A stretch of 8,500 nt of DNA from Chloroflexi bacterium RBG_13_51_52 (GTDB lineage Bacteria; Chloroflexota; Dehalococcoidia; Dehalococcoidales; RBG-16-60-22), in assembly GCA_001796525.1 (NCBI GenBank), contig MGMT01000056.1, forward strand, positions 1-8,500, given 5' to 3'. The notes below the pieces were generated by a model. That model ran no database searches and was not told where the DNA came from. It was given only the letters and a program-made list of their open reading frames with translations. This document shows, piece by piece, positions 1-7,145 of the stretch. The position numbers and the translations under genes are program-made. Numbering within the stretch: position 1 is the stretch's first letter; every line of letters starts with the position of its first letter.

Positions 1-2
1 CA

Positions 3-533
3 CGCTCTATCGCCAGGGAAATAGGTCTTTCCGATTGGCAGGTCACCGGTATCTATGTTGCCGGCCTCCTCCATGATGTCGGCAAGGTTTCTGTGCCTTC
101 GGAGATTTTAAGCAAACCCGGTAAAATAAACACCAGTGAATTCGATATTATTAAGGGCCATTGCCGGGTGGGATACGATATTCTGCAAAAAATAGATTTC
201 CCCTGGCCGGTTACCAGGGCTATACTCCAGCACCATGAAAGACTTGACGGCTCCGGGTATCCCGAAGGTTTATCCGGCAGTAATATTGTCCTTGAAGCCA
301 GGATATTAGGCGTGGCTGATGTTGTTGAGGCTATGTCGTCCCATCGGCCTTACCGGCCGGCTCTCGGTCTGGACAGCGCTCTCGAAGAAATAAAGCGCGG
401 TCGCGGCATCCTCTATGATTCCGATGTCGTTGGTGCCTGTCTGACGCTCTTGAGAGAAGATGAGCTGGGATTTGACAGGATAATGGCGGTGGCGGATGCT
501 AATGATGAATATATCCTGGAGGCAATTAAATAA
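3..533 (+). CDS. HD-GYP domain phosphohydrolase, C-terminal part (5' truncated by window edge)
   Basis: The frame is open from the left edge, so the gene starts upstream; the first internal ATG at 93 is not the start because it would cut off the catalytic HD pair. About 176 codons are visible. The HD motif HDVGK is encoded at 72-86, the second hallmark HHERLDGSGYP at 231-263, and the typical later segment VADVVEAMSSHRPYRPALG follows around 310-370. HD-GYP proteins are metal-dependent phosphodiesterases, mostly hydrolysing cyclic di-GMP to pGpG or GMP in the cytoplasm. They are usually fused to an N-terminal PAS, GAF or receiver domain, which would lie outside this window. The YP of HHExxDGxGYP is present, so an active enzyme is plausible. 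The domain assignment is firm; the substrate and the sensory partner cannot be read here. It ends 259 bases before ftsH and is probably a separate transcription unit. Confidence 0.93.
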   Translation, partial: RSIAREIGLSDWQVTGIYVAGLLHDVGKVSVPSEILSKPGKINTSEFDIIKGHCRVGYDILQKIDFPWPVTRAILQHHERLDGSGYPEGLSGSNIVLEARILGVADVVEAMSSHRPYRPALGLDSALEEIKRGRGILYDSDVVGACLTLLREDELGFDRIMAVADANDEYILEAIK

Positions 534-539
534 GATTAA

Positions 540-560
540 ATACCGCTATTCACGCGGTAT
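540..560 (+). terminator. Weak hairpin after the HD-GYP gene, possible terminator
   Basis: A perfect 7-bp stem (ATACCGC at 540-546 with GCGGTAT at 554-560) encloses a 7-base loop and starts seven bases after the stop codon. There is no uninterrupted T run directly after it, only AT-rich DNA with a TTTTT about 20 bases on, so classic intrinsic termination is uncertain. The position suits the end of the HD-GYP transcript. Confidence 0.35.
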
Positions 561-755
561 AAAATAATTCTTCATATTTTTGTAATTTCTCTCTCCCTCT
601 TTTTACCGTTGTTTTATCTTGACTGCTCCGGTGTGCTTGCCTCGCTTTAAGCTTTTTCTTTAACTCCTCTATACCGGAAGAATAAAGGAAGAACGGCTTA
701 TTAGTGAAATATCGTTAAATTTGTTGCTATCTTAACTATTTACTAATAATATTTG

Positions 756-764
756 TGGTATAAT
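756..764 (+). promoter_or_regulatory. Extended -10 promoter of ftsH
   Basis: TGG-TATAAT gives an extended -10 element (TG at 756-757, TATAAT at 759-764) 28 bases before the ftsH ATG. No good -35 hexamer lies at the usual spacing, which is tolerated by extended -10 promoters. Transcription would begin near 771, giving a leader of about 22 bases with an AAAGGA at 774-779. The AAAGGA sits 13 bases from the ATG, a little farther than ideal. Confidence 0.6.
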
Positions 765-792
765 TATAGTAATAAAGGAACCTGGAAGAGCT

Positions 793-2733
793 ATGAAATC
801 GAATTGGAAGCGTAATAGCATTATATACATCGTCATTTTACTGGCGGCTGTCCTCCTCTTCTCCTTCCTCATGCCTAGCGGCAGCCAGCCTGCGGAAGTG
901 CCTTTGAGCCAGATTATCTCCATGTCCCAGAACGATGAGATACACAAGATTGTCGTTGAAGGGGACCTCCTGACCGTCTCCACGATAAACGGCCAGGAAA
1001 TCAAGGCATTCAAGGAAATGAACGCCAGTATCTATGATATAGTAGGACTTAAACTCGATAATGTTGTTGTTGACGTCAAGGGTTCATCGGGGATTAACTG
1101 GGGCGGACTGCTGATAAACTTCCTGCCGTTCCTTTTATTAATCTTCCTGTTTTTCCTCATTTTCCGTCAGGCGCGTGGGGCAAATAACCAGGCGATGAGT
1201 TTCGGGCGCAGCCGGGCGAGGCTTTTCCCCGCCAACCGCACCACCGTGACCTTTGCTGATGTAGCCGGGGCGGAAGAAGCCAAGCAGGATATGCAGGAAG
1301 TCGTCGATTTCCTCAAAGCCAAAGAAAAGTTCCAGGCCCTCGGAGCCCGCATTCCTAAGGGTGTGTTGTTGGTAGGACCCCCCGGTACCGGTAAAACCTT
1401 AATGGCGCGTGCCGTTGCCGGCGAGGCTGATGTCCCCTTCTTCTCTATCAGCGGCAGTGAATTCGTCGAGATGTTCGTCGGCGTTGGCGCTTCCAGGGTG
1501 CGCGACCTCTTTGACCAGGCTAAACGCAACACCCCGTGTATCATCTTTATCGATGAGATTGATGCTGTTGGCCGCCAGCGCGGCACCGGTCTTGGCGGTA
1601 GCCATGACGAGAGAGAGCAGACCCTCAACCAGATTCTCGTGGAAATGGACGGCTTTGATACGAACACCAGCGTTATCATTATCGCCGCCACCAACCGACC
1701 TGATATTCTCGACCCCGCTCTATTGCGTCCCGGCCGCTTTGACCGCCGCGTGGTATTGGATTTACCGGATATTGTCGGCAGACTGGCTATCCTGAAAGTG
1801 CATTCCAATGGCAAACCGCTCGATAAAGACGTCGACCTTGAGGTGCTGGCCAAAGGCACCGTCGGTTTCAGCGGCGCCGACCTCGCTAATGTGGTCAACG
1901 AGGCTGCTATTCTGGCCGCCAGGCATAATAAAAAGACCATCAACATTAAGGATTTTGAGGAATCTGTAGACAGGGTAATTGCCGGACCGGAACGCAAAAG
2001 CCGTAAAATCAGCCCCAAGGAAAAGGAAGTCATTGCCTATCATGAAGCCGGCCATGCCCTCGTTGCCAGGATGCTGCCTAATGCCGACCCCGTGCATAAA
2101 ATTTCTATTGTCGCCCGCGGCATGGCGTTGGGTTACACCAAGCAGTTGCCGACGGAAGACAGGTATCTGGTAACCCGCTCTCAACTTAAGGATAAGCTGG
2201 CAACTTTACTCGGCGGGCACGCTGCCGAGGAGCTTATCTTTAATGAAAGGACTACCGGAGCTCATAGCGATATTCAACAGGTTACTAACTATGCCCGGCG
2301 CATGGTGACCGATTATGGTATGAGTAATAAGCTGGGCACCAGGACATTCGGGAACAAGCAGGAGATGGTCTTCCTCGGCCGTGAAATAGCCGAGCAGAAG
2401 GACTACAGCGAACGTTTTGCCCTGGAAATCGACCGTGAAATCGATATTCTCATTAGTGAAGCTTATAAAACTGCATTAAAAGTGTTGACTGATAATAAAA
2501 ACAAACTTAAGCTTCTTGCCGGCAAACTTATTGCGCAGGAGACTCTTGAAGGAGGGGAACTGGAGAAAGTATTCGCCGAGATAGGTCTTTCCAAGCACAA
2601 GCCGAGAGTCAAAAAGACCAAAATACTGGAGCCGATAAAGCCCGCGGCTGAAGGTGAATTGATTCCCCAGCCCAAGAAAGTCCCCGCGAAGCCCCAGCTT
2701 GTCCCTAAACAAACACCTGCGCCATCTGACTAA
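793..2733 (+). CDS. ftsH: ATP-dependent zinc metalloprotease FtsH
   Basis: This is a 646-residue membrane-anchored AAA+ protease that unfolds and degrades membrane and short-lived cytosolic proteins as a hexamer. Domain order: TM helix 1 (about 9-27), an extracytoplasmic FtsH_ext segment (about 28-103), TM helix 2 (about 104-124), the AAA+ module (about 155-400) and the M41 peptidase (about 405-600). Visible motifs are Walker A GPPGTGKT (195-202), pore loop MFVG (227-230), Walker B IIFIDE (250-255), the second region of homology with arginine fingers R315 and R318, zinc site HEAGH (417-421, catalytic E418) and the third metal ligand D493. All key residues are intact and the length is normal. 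The C-terminal 47 residues (600-646) are a Pro/Lys-rich, probably disordered tail. Start: the first ATG, placed just before TM1, with a purine-rich leader. The identification is secure. Confidence 0.99.
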   Translation: MKSNWKRNSIIYIVILLAAVLLFSFLMPSGSQPAEVPLSQIISMSQNDEIHKIVVEGDLLTVSTINGQEIKAFKEMNASIYDIVGLKLDNVVVDVKGSSGINWGGLLINFLPFLLLIFLFFLIFRQARGANNQAMSFGRSRARLFPANRTTVTFADVAGAEEAKQDMQEVVDFLKAKEKFQALGARIPKGVLLVGPPGTGKTLMARAVAGEADVPFFSISGSEFVEMFVGVGASRVRDLFDQAKRNTPCIIFIDEIDAVGRQRGTGLGGSHDEREQTLNQILVEMDGFDTNTSVIIIAATNRPDILDPALLRPGRFDRRVVLDLPDIVGRLAILKVHSNGKPLDKDVDLEVLAKGTVGFSGADLANVVNEAAILAARHNKKTINIKDFEESVDRVIAGPERKSRKISPKEKEVIAYHEAGHALVARMLPNADPVHKISIVARGMALGYTKQLPTEDRYLVTRSQLKDKLATLLGGHAAEELIFNERTTGAHSDIQQVTNYARRMVTDYGMSNKLGTRTFGNKQEMVFLGREIAEQKDYSERFALEIDREIDILISEAYKTALKVLTDNKNKLKLLAGKLIAQETLEGGELEKVFAEIGLSKHKPRVKKTKILEPIKPAAEGELIPQPKKVPAKPQLVPKQTPAPSD

Positions 2734-2750
2734 AGTCTATTTTTGATATC

Positions 2751-2756
2751 TATAAT
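2751..2756 (+). promoter_or_regulatory. Candidate -10 box upstream of moaE
   Basis: A consensus TATAAT lies 27 bases before the moaE ATG and just after the ftsH stop. The best -35 candidate is CTGACT at 2726-2731 (4 of 6 matches, 19-base spacer), which is weak. moaE could instead be read through from ftsH, 49 bases upstream. The -10 match alone is common in AT-rich gaps, so the call is tentative. Confidence 0.35.
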
Positions 2757-2782
2757 CAGTTTCATTATCTATCGTTGATATT

Positions 2783-3187
2783 ATGATTCAAATCACTGAA
2801 GAACCCATATCACCGGAGCTTGTGGTCAATCAAGCGAAAACCTCCGATAGCGGCTGCGTGGTAACCTATGTCGGCCTTATCCGGAATAACTCGCGGGGCA
2901 AATCGGTTTTTTCTGTTGAGTACCTTGATACCGATGGCAAAGCTGCCGAAAGATTAAATGAAATTGCCGCAGAAGTCCGGCGCAAGTACCCGGTGAACAA
3001 GGTGGTCATTTATCACCGCATCGGCAAACTCAACGTGGGTGATATCAATCTTGTGGTCGCGATTGCGGCAGCTCATCGCACCGAAGGGCTTACTGCTGTC
3101 GCCTATTCTGTCGACCTTTTTAAAGAAAAGCTGCCCACCGCCAAAAAAGAGACCTACCTGGACGGTACAATCTGGGAAGGGCACTAA
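2783..3187 (+). CDS. moaE: Molybdopterin synthase catalytic subunit MoaE
   Basis: The 134-residue protein matches MoaE along its length. MoaE with thiocarboxylated MoaD inserts the dithiolene sulfurs into precursor Z (cPMP) to make molybdopterin in the cytosol. Visible marks are YVGLIRNNSRG (29-39, with the conserved substrate-contacting R34), HR pairs at 78-79 and 98-99, and the C-terminal catalytic stretch with lysines K114 and K121, corresponding to the two essential lysines of the E. coli enzyme. The usual PxWKKE motif reads PTAKKE (118-123), so the Trp is replaced by Ala. No moaD or other moa gene is nearby. There is no Shine-Dalgarno before the ATG, and no in-frame alternative start upstream is convincing. 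It follows ftsH by 49 bases and converges on the polyprenyl synthase. The family call is secure; activity is inferred from the retained Lys residues. Confidence 0.94.
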   Translation: MIQITEEPISPELVVNQAKTSDSGCVVTYVGLIRNNSRGKSVFSVEYLDTDGKAAERLNEIAAEVRRKYPVNKVVIYHRIGKLNVGDINLVVAIAAAHRTEGLTAVAYSVDLFKEKLPTAKKETYLDGTIWEGH

Positions 3188-3199
3188 AAAAACCCTTCC
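3175..3199 (+). terminator. Hairpin overlapping the moaE stop, possible terminator
   Basis: GGAAGGG (3175-3181) pairs with CCCTTCC (3193-3199) around an 11-base A-rich loop that contains the moaE stop codon. The pyrimidine-rich stretch after it includes TTTT runs but no solid U tract. The location between convergent genes suits a terminator. Efficiency is uncertain. Confidence 0.35.
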
Positions 3200-3240
3200 A
3201 GCCCTTCTTTTCTCCCCCATCTTTTACTTCTAATCTGTGT

Positions 3241-3310
3241 TTTTAATTTTTGACCTTTGAGCTTTGAATTTTATTTGGTGCTTGTATCTTGGTTATTGGT
3301 TATTCTTCTA
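3241..3310. repeat. Degenerate heptamer-phased repeat between convergent genes
   Basis: Ten consecutive 7-base units can be laid out without gaps: ttttaat, ttttgac, ctttgag, ctttgaa, ttttatt, tggtgct, tgtatct, tggttat, tggttat, tcttcta. The T-rich positions stay in phase, two adjacent units (3290-3303) are identical, and ctttgag/ctttgaa differ by one base. The array runs from the convergent intergenic gap into the stop codon of the polyprenyl synthase (3308-3310). I cannot tell whether it is dispersed elsewhere in the genome. Confidence 0.45.
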
Positions 3311-4270
3311 AGTCCCTTGTTTAATCACGAATTCAGCCAGGTCGTACAGCGCCTGGCGGCTGGCGGTTTTCTTTAGCGACTTCAAATTCCGGCAGGCATT
3401 ATCGTAATACTCTCCGGCGATTTTATAGCAGTCTTTAATTATCTCCGTATTTCTCACGATATCGATTGCCTCCGCCACGTTCTTTTTATCCCTGGTCTCA
3501 AAAAAACGCTTCACCGGGTTATTCTCCGGGTTGCGTTCGATAATGAGTATGGCGGGCAGGGTGAGTGTACCCTGGATTAAATCCGAGCCGACCGGCTTGC
3601 CCAATGCCTCCGCGGTGCTGGTAAAGTCCAGCACGTCGTCCACGATTTGAAATGCGATGCCCAGGTTATCGGCGTACTCTTTCATTATCCCCACTGCATC
3701 CTCCGGCGCTTTAGCCAGGATGGCGCCCGACTGTGTTGCCAGGGAGAACAGAGAACCTGTCTTTCGGTAGATGCGCTGGAAATAGCTTTTGCGGTCTTGA
3801 TGAATATTATATGCCCCGCGGAACTGACCTATCTCGCCGCTGGATATGATGCCTAAAGTCTGGGAAAAGAGCTTGATTACCCGCGGCGTCTGCGTATCGG
3901 AGACGAACTCGCCGGCCTTGGCGAATAAAAAGTCGCCCATGAGTATGGCTATCTCGTCGCCCCACTTGCTGTTGATGGTCGCCTGCCCGCGCCGCGTTAA
4001 AGCCTTATCGATAGCGTCGTCATGCACCAGTGTCGCCGTATGCATCAGCTCGACCGAGACCGCCATCGGCAGCAGGTATTTAAGGTCATATTTATAGAGT
4101 TTTCCGGCTAACAGTGTCAGTGCCGGCCTCATTCCTTTACCCGTTTCACTGACGATATAGTCTAATTGCTCGGAGAGCCACTCATAGTCTATCCGGCTGA
4201 TGGATTTCAGTGTATTTTTGACCTTCTCCAAATCTTCCTGGATGGGGGCGTAAATCTGCTTAAGTTCCAA
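3308..4270 (-). CDS. Trans-polyprenyl diphosphate synthase (IspB/GGPS family)
   Basis: This all-helical class I prenyltransferase adds IPP units to an allylic diphosphate in trans. Numbering from the TTG start (320 residues), the first aspartate motif is DDAID (84-88), the second DDVLD (211-215), and the substrate-binding GKGMRP ends at 48-49. The residues just before the first Asp motif (MHTATLVHDD) carry Ala and Thr where short-chain enzymes have bulky side chains, suggesting a geranylgeranyl or longer product such as a quinone side chain or lipid carrier. Product length is inference. Start: TTG at 4270 has GAGGAG 10 bases upstream (4286-4281); the in-frame ATG at 4303 (331 residues) lies inside metG without an SD. 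With TTG, the overlap with metG is 11 bases, indicating translational coupling. It is the last gene of the minus operon. Confidence 0.9.
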   Translation of the reverse strand: MELKQIYAPIQEDLEKVKNTLKSISRIDYEWLSEQLDYIVSETGKGMRPALTLLAGKLYKYDLKYLLPMAVSVELMHTATLVHDDAIDKALTRRGQATINSKWGDEIAILMGDFLFAKAGEFVSDTQTPRVIKLFSQTLGIISSGEIGQFRGAYNIHQDRKSYFQRIYRKTGSLFSLATQSGAILAKAPEDAVGIMKEYADNLGIAFQIVDDVLDFTSTAEALGKPVGSDLIQGTLTLPAILIIERNPENNPVKRFFETRDKKNVAEAIDIVRNTEIIKDCYKIAGEYYDNACRNLKSLKKTASRQALYDLAEFVIKQGT

Positions 4271-5921
4271 TGCGTTTGGTCTCCTCTTCGATAACGCTCT
4301 CATCGAGTTTAAGGAAGAGCGGTCTGGGCTCCTTCAGCTTTTGCCCCGGTGGTACCGGTTGCGGCTGCCAGCCCGTTTCCTCAACTTTACCGTCAAATCC
4401 CAGGTATTCATGCACTTGTTGCGAGCTGAAGGGCAGGAACGGAGACAGCATTGTTTTCAATCGGGATATAATATTTATAGCAACATACAGTGAAGTAGCT
4501 GCTGCCTGTCTGTCCTCTTTGATTTTCTTCCACGGCGCTTTCTCATCCAGGTAGCGGTTCGCCTGTTGCGCCAGCGACATGGCAGTTAAAATTGCCTGCC
4601 TGAAACTGCATTTCGATATAGATTCGCCCACCTTTTCGAGGCAGGCGTCGGCGCTTTCGATGAGGTTTTTATCGGCGTCGTCTAAATCGCCGGACTCCGG
4701 CACGCACCCGTTGAACTTCCTGTAAGTGAAAGTCAGCACGCGGTTCACCAGGTTGCCGTAGGTTGCCACCAGTTCGTCGTTATTGCGCCGCACGAACTCC
4801 CTCCAGGAAAAATCGGTATCGCTGGTCTCCGGCATGTTGATGGATAGTATGTAGCGCAGCGGGTCGGGGTCGTACCTTGCAAGGTAGTCCGGCAGCCAGA
4901 CCGCCCAGTTGCGGCTCTTGGAGCCTTTTTTCGCTTCGATAGTCAGGAACTCGTTAGCCGGCACGTCAAAAGGCAGGTTGAGCTCGCCGTAGCCCATCAG
5001 CATGGCCGGCCAGTTCATCGTGTGGAAAACGATATTATCCTTGCCGATAAAATAATAGCCCTTGGCGTCTCCCTGCCAGAACCGGCGCCACTTTTCGGGG
5101 TCGCCCTGGATTTGCGCCCATTCCTCGCTGGCGGAAAGATAGCCGATTATGTTCTCGAACCAGACGTAAAAACGCTTGTTCTCGAATCCCGGCAGCGGCA
5201 CGGTAACGCCCCAGTCGATGTCCCGCGTTATCGCCCGGTCGTTTAGCCCTTCCTTGAGGAAACCGAGCGTGAAATTCTGCACGTTGGGCCGCCAGTGCGT
5301 CTGCTTTTGCACCCAGTCCAGCAGCTTGTCCTGGAAAGAGCTTAGCTTAAAAAACAAGTGTTCCGTCTCGCGGAATTCCGGCGGCGTGCCGCAGTGCCGG
5401 CAGCGCGGCTCATTCAGTTCGGCGGCGTTGAGGGGCTTGCCGCACTCGTCGCACTGGTCGCCGCGGGCGCCGGTATCGCCACAGTGAGGGCAGGTTCCCT
5501 CGATGTATCGGTCGGGCAGGAAGCGCTGGCACTTCGGACAGTATGGCTGGGATGTGCTGGATTTGTAGATATAATCGTGCTTCAACAATTTCTGAAATAT
5601 GTCGTGTGTCACCGCGGCATGGTTCGATGTTCCCGTGGACGTATATAAGTCCCAGGAAATCCCCAGTTTCTTCCATGACTCTAAAAAGTCGCGGTGATAG
5701 CGCTCGGCAATCTCGGCGGGGGTCTTGCCTTCCTGTTCGGCTTTGATGGTTATCGGCGTGCCGTGCTGGTCGGAGCCTGATACCATCAGCACCTCGTTGC
5801 CCTTGAGGCGATGATAGCGGGCGAAGATATCCGCTGGTAAATAGGCTCCGGCGATGTGCCCCAGGTGCAGCGAGCCGTTGGCGTAAGGCCACCCGACCCC
5901 TATGAAAATTCTTTCGCTCAT
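4260..5921 (-). CDS. metG: Methionyl-tRNA synthetase (MetG), no C-terminal tRNA-binding domain
   Basis: This class Ia synthetase charges tRNA-Met and initiator tRNA with methionine. In its 553 residues, the N-terminal GWPYANGSLHLGH holds the HIGH-type signature HLGH (19-22). The connective domain carries eight cysteines in four CxxC pairs (128/131, 144/147, 157/160, 174/177), the two-knuckle zinc form. The KMSKS loop reads KGSKS (332-336), keeping both lysines but replacing Met with Gly. The helical anticodon-binding domain follows and the protein ends without the EMAP/Trbp-type dimerisation domain found in longer MetRS. The start fits the family N-terminus, but no Shine-Dalgarno is visible; translation may be coupled to the upstream cistron, which stops 10 bases before. 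It overlaps the start of the prenyl synthase. The identity is secure. Confidence 0.98.
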   Translation of the reverse strand: MSERIFIGVGWPYANGSLHLGHIAGAYLPADIFARYHRLKGNEVLMVSGSDQHGTPITIKAEQEGKTPAEIAERYHRDFLESWKKLGISWDLYTSTGTSNHAAVTHDIFQKLLKHDYIYKSSTSQPYCPKCQRFLPDRYIEGTCPHCGDTGARGDQCDECGKPLNAAELNEPRCRHCGTPPEFRETEHLFFKLSSFQDKLLDWVQKQTHWRPNVQNFTLGFLKEGLNDRAITRDIDWGVTVPLPGFENKRFYVWFENIIGYLSASEEWAQIQGDPEKWRRFWQGDAKGYYFIGKDNIVFHTMNWPAMLMGYGELNLPFDVPANEFLTIEAKKGSKSRNWAVWLPDYLARYDPDPLRYILSINMPETSDTDFSWREFVRRNNDELVATYGNLVNRVLTFTYRKFNGCVPESGDLDDADKNLIESADACLEKVGESISKCSFRQAILTAMSLAQQANRYLDEKAPWKKIKEDRQAAATSLYVAINIISRLKTMLSPFLPFSSQQVHEYLGFDGKVEETGWQPQPVPPGQKLKEPRPLFLKLDESVIEEETKRIGT

Positions 5922-5931
5922 GTTAGATAAT

Positions 5932-6144
5932 CTAGAAGAAAGTCAGTATTTTTTCGCCCTTTTCTTCCTTGTAACTGGCATAACCTTTCTTCAGGCAGCA
6001 CTCGACACAATAGCGTTTGGTATCGCCATCTTCGTCCTCTTTCCCGCCTTTTTCGTTGATTGCCAGGTAGCGGTTGGGATAAGGGATGGGTTTCTTGCAG
6101 CTATCGCATTTTATTTCGCCTAAAGATACACAACCACGTCGCAT
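5932..6144 (-). CDS. Small CxxC (zinc-ribbon-like) protein of unknown function
   Basis: The gene encodes 70 residues with CDSC at 13-16 and CVECC at 46-50, two cysteine pairs spaced like a treble-clef or zinc-ribbon metal site, separated by a charged acidic stretch (about 31-43). There is no signal peptide or membrane helix, so it is probably cytosolic. I do not recognise a named family. The case for a real gene is strong: a perfect AAGGAG (6157-6152) lies 7 bases before the ATG and overlaps the rsmI stop, and the gene fits snugly between rsmI (11-base gap) and metG (10-base gap). A nucleic-acid or translation-related role would suit the neighbours, but that is speculation. Because metG lacks its own SD, this cistron may also help deliver ribosomes to metG. 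Confidence 0.82.
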   Translation of the reverse strand: MRRGCVSLGEIKCDSCKKPIPYPNRYLAINEKGGKEDEDGDTKRYCVECCLKKGYASYKEEKGEKILTFF

Positions 6145-6151
6145 TTGCTTG

Positions 6152-6157
6152 CTCCTT
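6152..6157 (-). promoter_or_regulatory. Strong ribosome binding site of the CxxC protein
   Basis: AAGGAG on the minus strand lies 7 bases upstream of the ATG at 6144 and overlaps the TAA of rsmI. It fixes the start of the 70-residue gene and supports coupling of its translation to rsmI. Confidence 0.75.
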
Positions 6158-7013
6158 ATCTGATTCTACGCGTATTTTGTCTGTTTCTTTCCCAGACCTT
6201 GTCCAGTCTTAGCCATGTCTGGTACAGCTCTTTTTTCTTCAGCCCTGTTTCTCCGGCTACCGCGCTGACGGCCTCTTTAGCTGAAGCTCCGGCGAGGTAC
6301 ATCTGGTGCAGCTGCCTTTCTACCTCGTCCGTGAGTTGCGGCTTTTCCTTTGTCCCCTTGCCCTCGATTACTAAAGTAAACTCGCCCCGCGGCGCGGAAA
6401 AATGCTTTATCGCCTCCGCTACCGTCCCCCGGTATATCTCCTCGTGGAACTTGGTCAACTCACGGCAGACGGCTATACGCCGGTCGCCCAGTATTTTTAA
6501 TATGTCTTCCAGCGTTGCTGTAAGCCGGTGCGGCGCTTCCAGCGCGATGATAGTGCCGGTTTCGTCCTTTACCGCTTCCAGCGCGCGACGCCGCGCTACT
6601 GCTTTATTCGGCAAAAAACCGATGAACGTAAATCTATCGGTAGGCAGCCCGGAGACCGCCAGCGCCGTTGTTATCGCCGATGCCCCCGGAATCGGGACGA
6701 TTTGGATATTTTGTTTGCTTGCCGCGGCGATAAGCTCGTAGCCGGGGTCGGAAATTCCCGGCATACCCGCCTCGGATACCAGCGCCACGTCTCCTTCTTT
6801 AAGCTGGTCGATTATATAGTCCAGCTTGGTCAGTTTGTTGTGCTCGAAGTAGCTTGTCATGTGTGTCTTTATCTCATAGGCTGTCAGCAGACGCCTCGTC
6901 TTGCGGGTATCTTCCGCGGCGATAAGTTTCACCTCGCGCAGCACGCGGAGCGCCCGCAGCGATATATCTTCCAGATTGCCGATTGGTGTGGCTACAACGT
7001 AAAGAATGGGCAT
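6156..7013 (-). CDS. rsmI: 16S rRNA (cytidine-1402 2'-O)-methyltransferase RsmI
   Basis: This 285-residue protein uses SAM to 2'-O-methylate C1402 in the decoding centre of 16S rRNA, a position also N4-methylated by RsmH. It belongs to the tetrapyrrole-methylase fold. Diagnostic stretches in order are VATPIGNLEDIS (7-18), AAEDTRKTRRLL (32-43), VSEAGMPGISDPG (79-91) and PIPGASA (107-113), followed by LEAPHR (158-163). The C-terminal 60 or so residues form the short helical domain usual in RsmI. The length is typical. The ATG at 7013 follows an AGGA (7029-7026), 12 bases away. It is the first gene of the minus operon, with its own promoter upstream. The identification is secure. Confidence 0.97.
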   Translation of the reverse strand: MPILYVVATPIGNLEDISLRALRVLREVKLIAAEDTRKTRRLLTAYEIKTHMTSYFEHNKLTKLDYIIDQLKEGDVALVSEAGMPGISDPGYELIAAASKQNIQIVPIPGASAITTALAVSGLPTDRFTFIGFLPNKAVARRRALEAVKDETGTIIALEAPHRLTATLEDILKILGDRRIAVCRELTKFHEEIYRGTVAEAIKHFSAPRGEFTLVIEGKGTKEKPQLTDEVERQLHQMYLAGASAKEAVSAVAGETGLKKKELYQTWLRLDKVWERNRQNTRRIR

Positions 7014-7038
7014 TATTTCGTGTTATCCTGACATAATC

Positions 7039-7067
7039 ATTATAGGAGATACGCCTCTGCCTGTCTA
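7039..7067 (-). promoter_or_regulatory. Sigma-70 type promoter of the rsmI-metG operon
   Basis: On the minus strand, TAGACA (7067-7062, 5 of 6 consensus) is followed by a 17-base spacer and a perfect TATAAT (7044-7039). The transcript would start near 7032, giving a leader of about 19 bases that contains the AGGA of rsmI. A short inverted repeat, ATAAT-C-ATTAT (7033-7043), overlaps the -10 and may be chance in AT-rich DNA. Confidence 0.72.
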
Positions 7068-7145
7068 TCTTTGCATCGGGATAGCCCTTTGGAGCGGTCG
7101 TAAATTGGAATGAAAATGATAGCGACGTCTTATTGCTGTAGCGTT

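Noticed and set aside
619..650. TTGACT as a -35 box for a second ftsH promoter
   Set aside because: No acceptable -10 hexamer lies 16-19 bases downstream.
681..780. Direct repeat of AATAAAGGAA at 681-690 and 771-780 upstream of ftsH
   Set aside because: Ten bases of purine-rich, SD-like DNA in an AT-rich gap can recur by chance. The first copy serves no reading frame of useful length.
1167..2033. Long open frame antisense to ftsH (288 codons)
   Set aside because: It lies wholly opposite the AAA+ and protease-coding region, its translation is Ser/Leu/Arg-rich without motifs, and no SD or promoter serves it. It is a shadow of ftsH codon use.
5902..6123. Hydrophobic plus-strand frame of 73 codons that looks like a membrane protein
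   Set aside because: It is antisense to the 70-residue CxxC gene, which has a perfect SD and operon spacing. The hydrophobicity reflects the complement of Lys/Glu codons.
6145..7031. Open plus-strand frames opposite rsmI (198 and 167 codons)
   Set aside because: Both are antisense to an unmistakable RsmI and show no domain of their own; compositional shadows.
7014..7145. Search for a terminator between the small membrane protein gene and rsmI
   Set aside because: Only short imperfect pairings are present and none is followed by a T run in the minus-strand sense.
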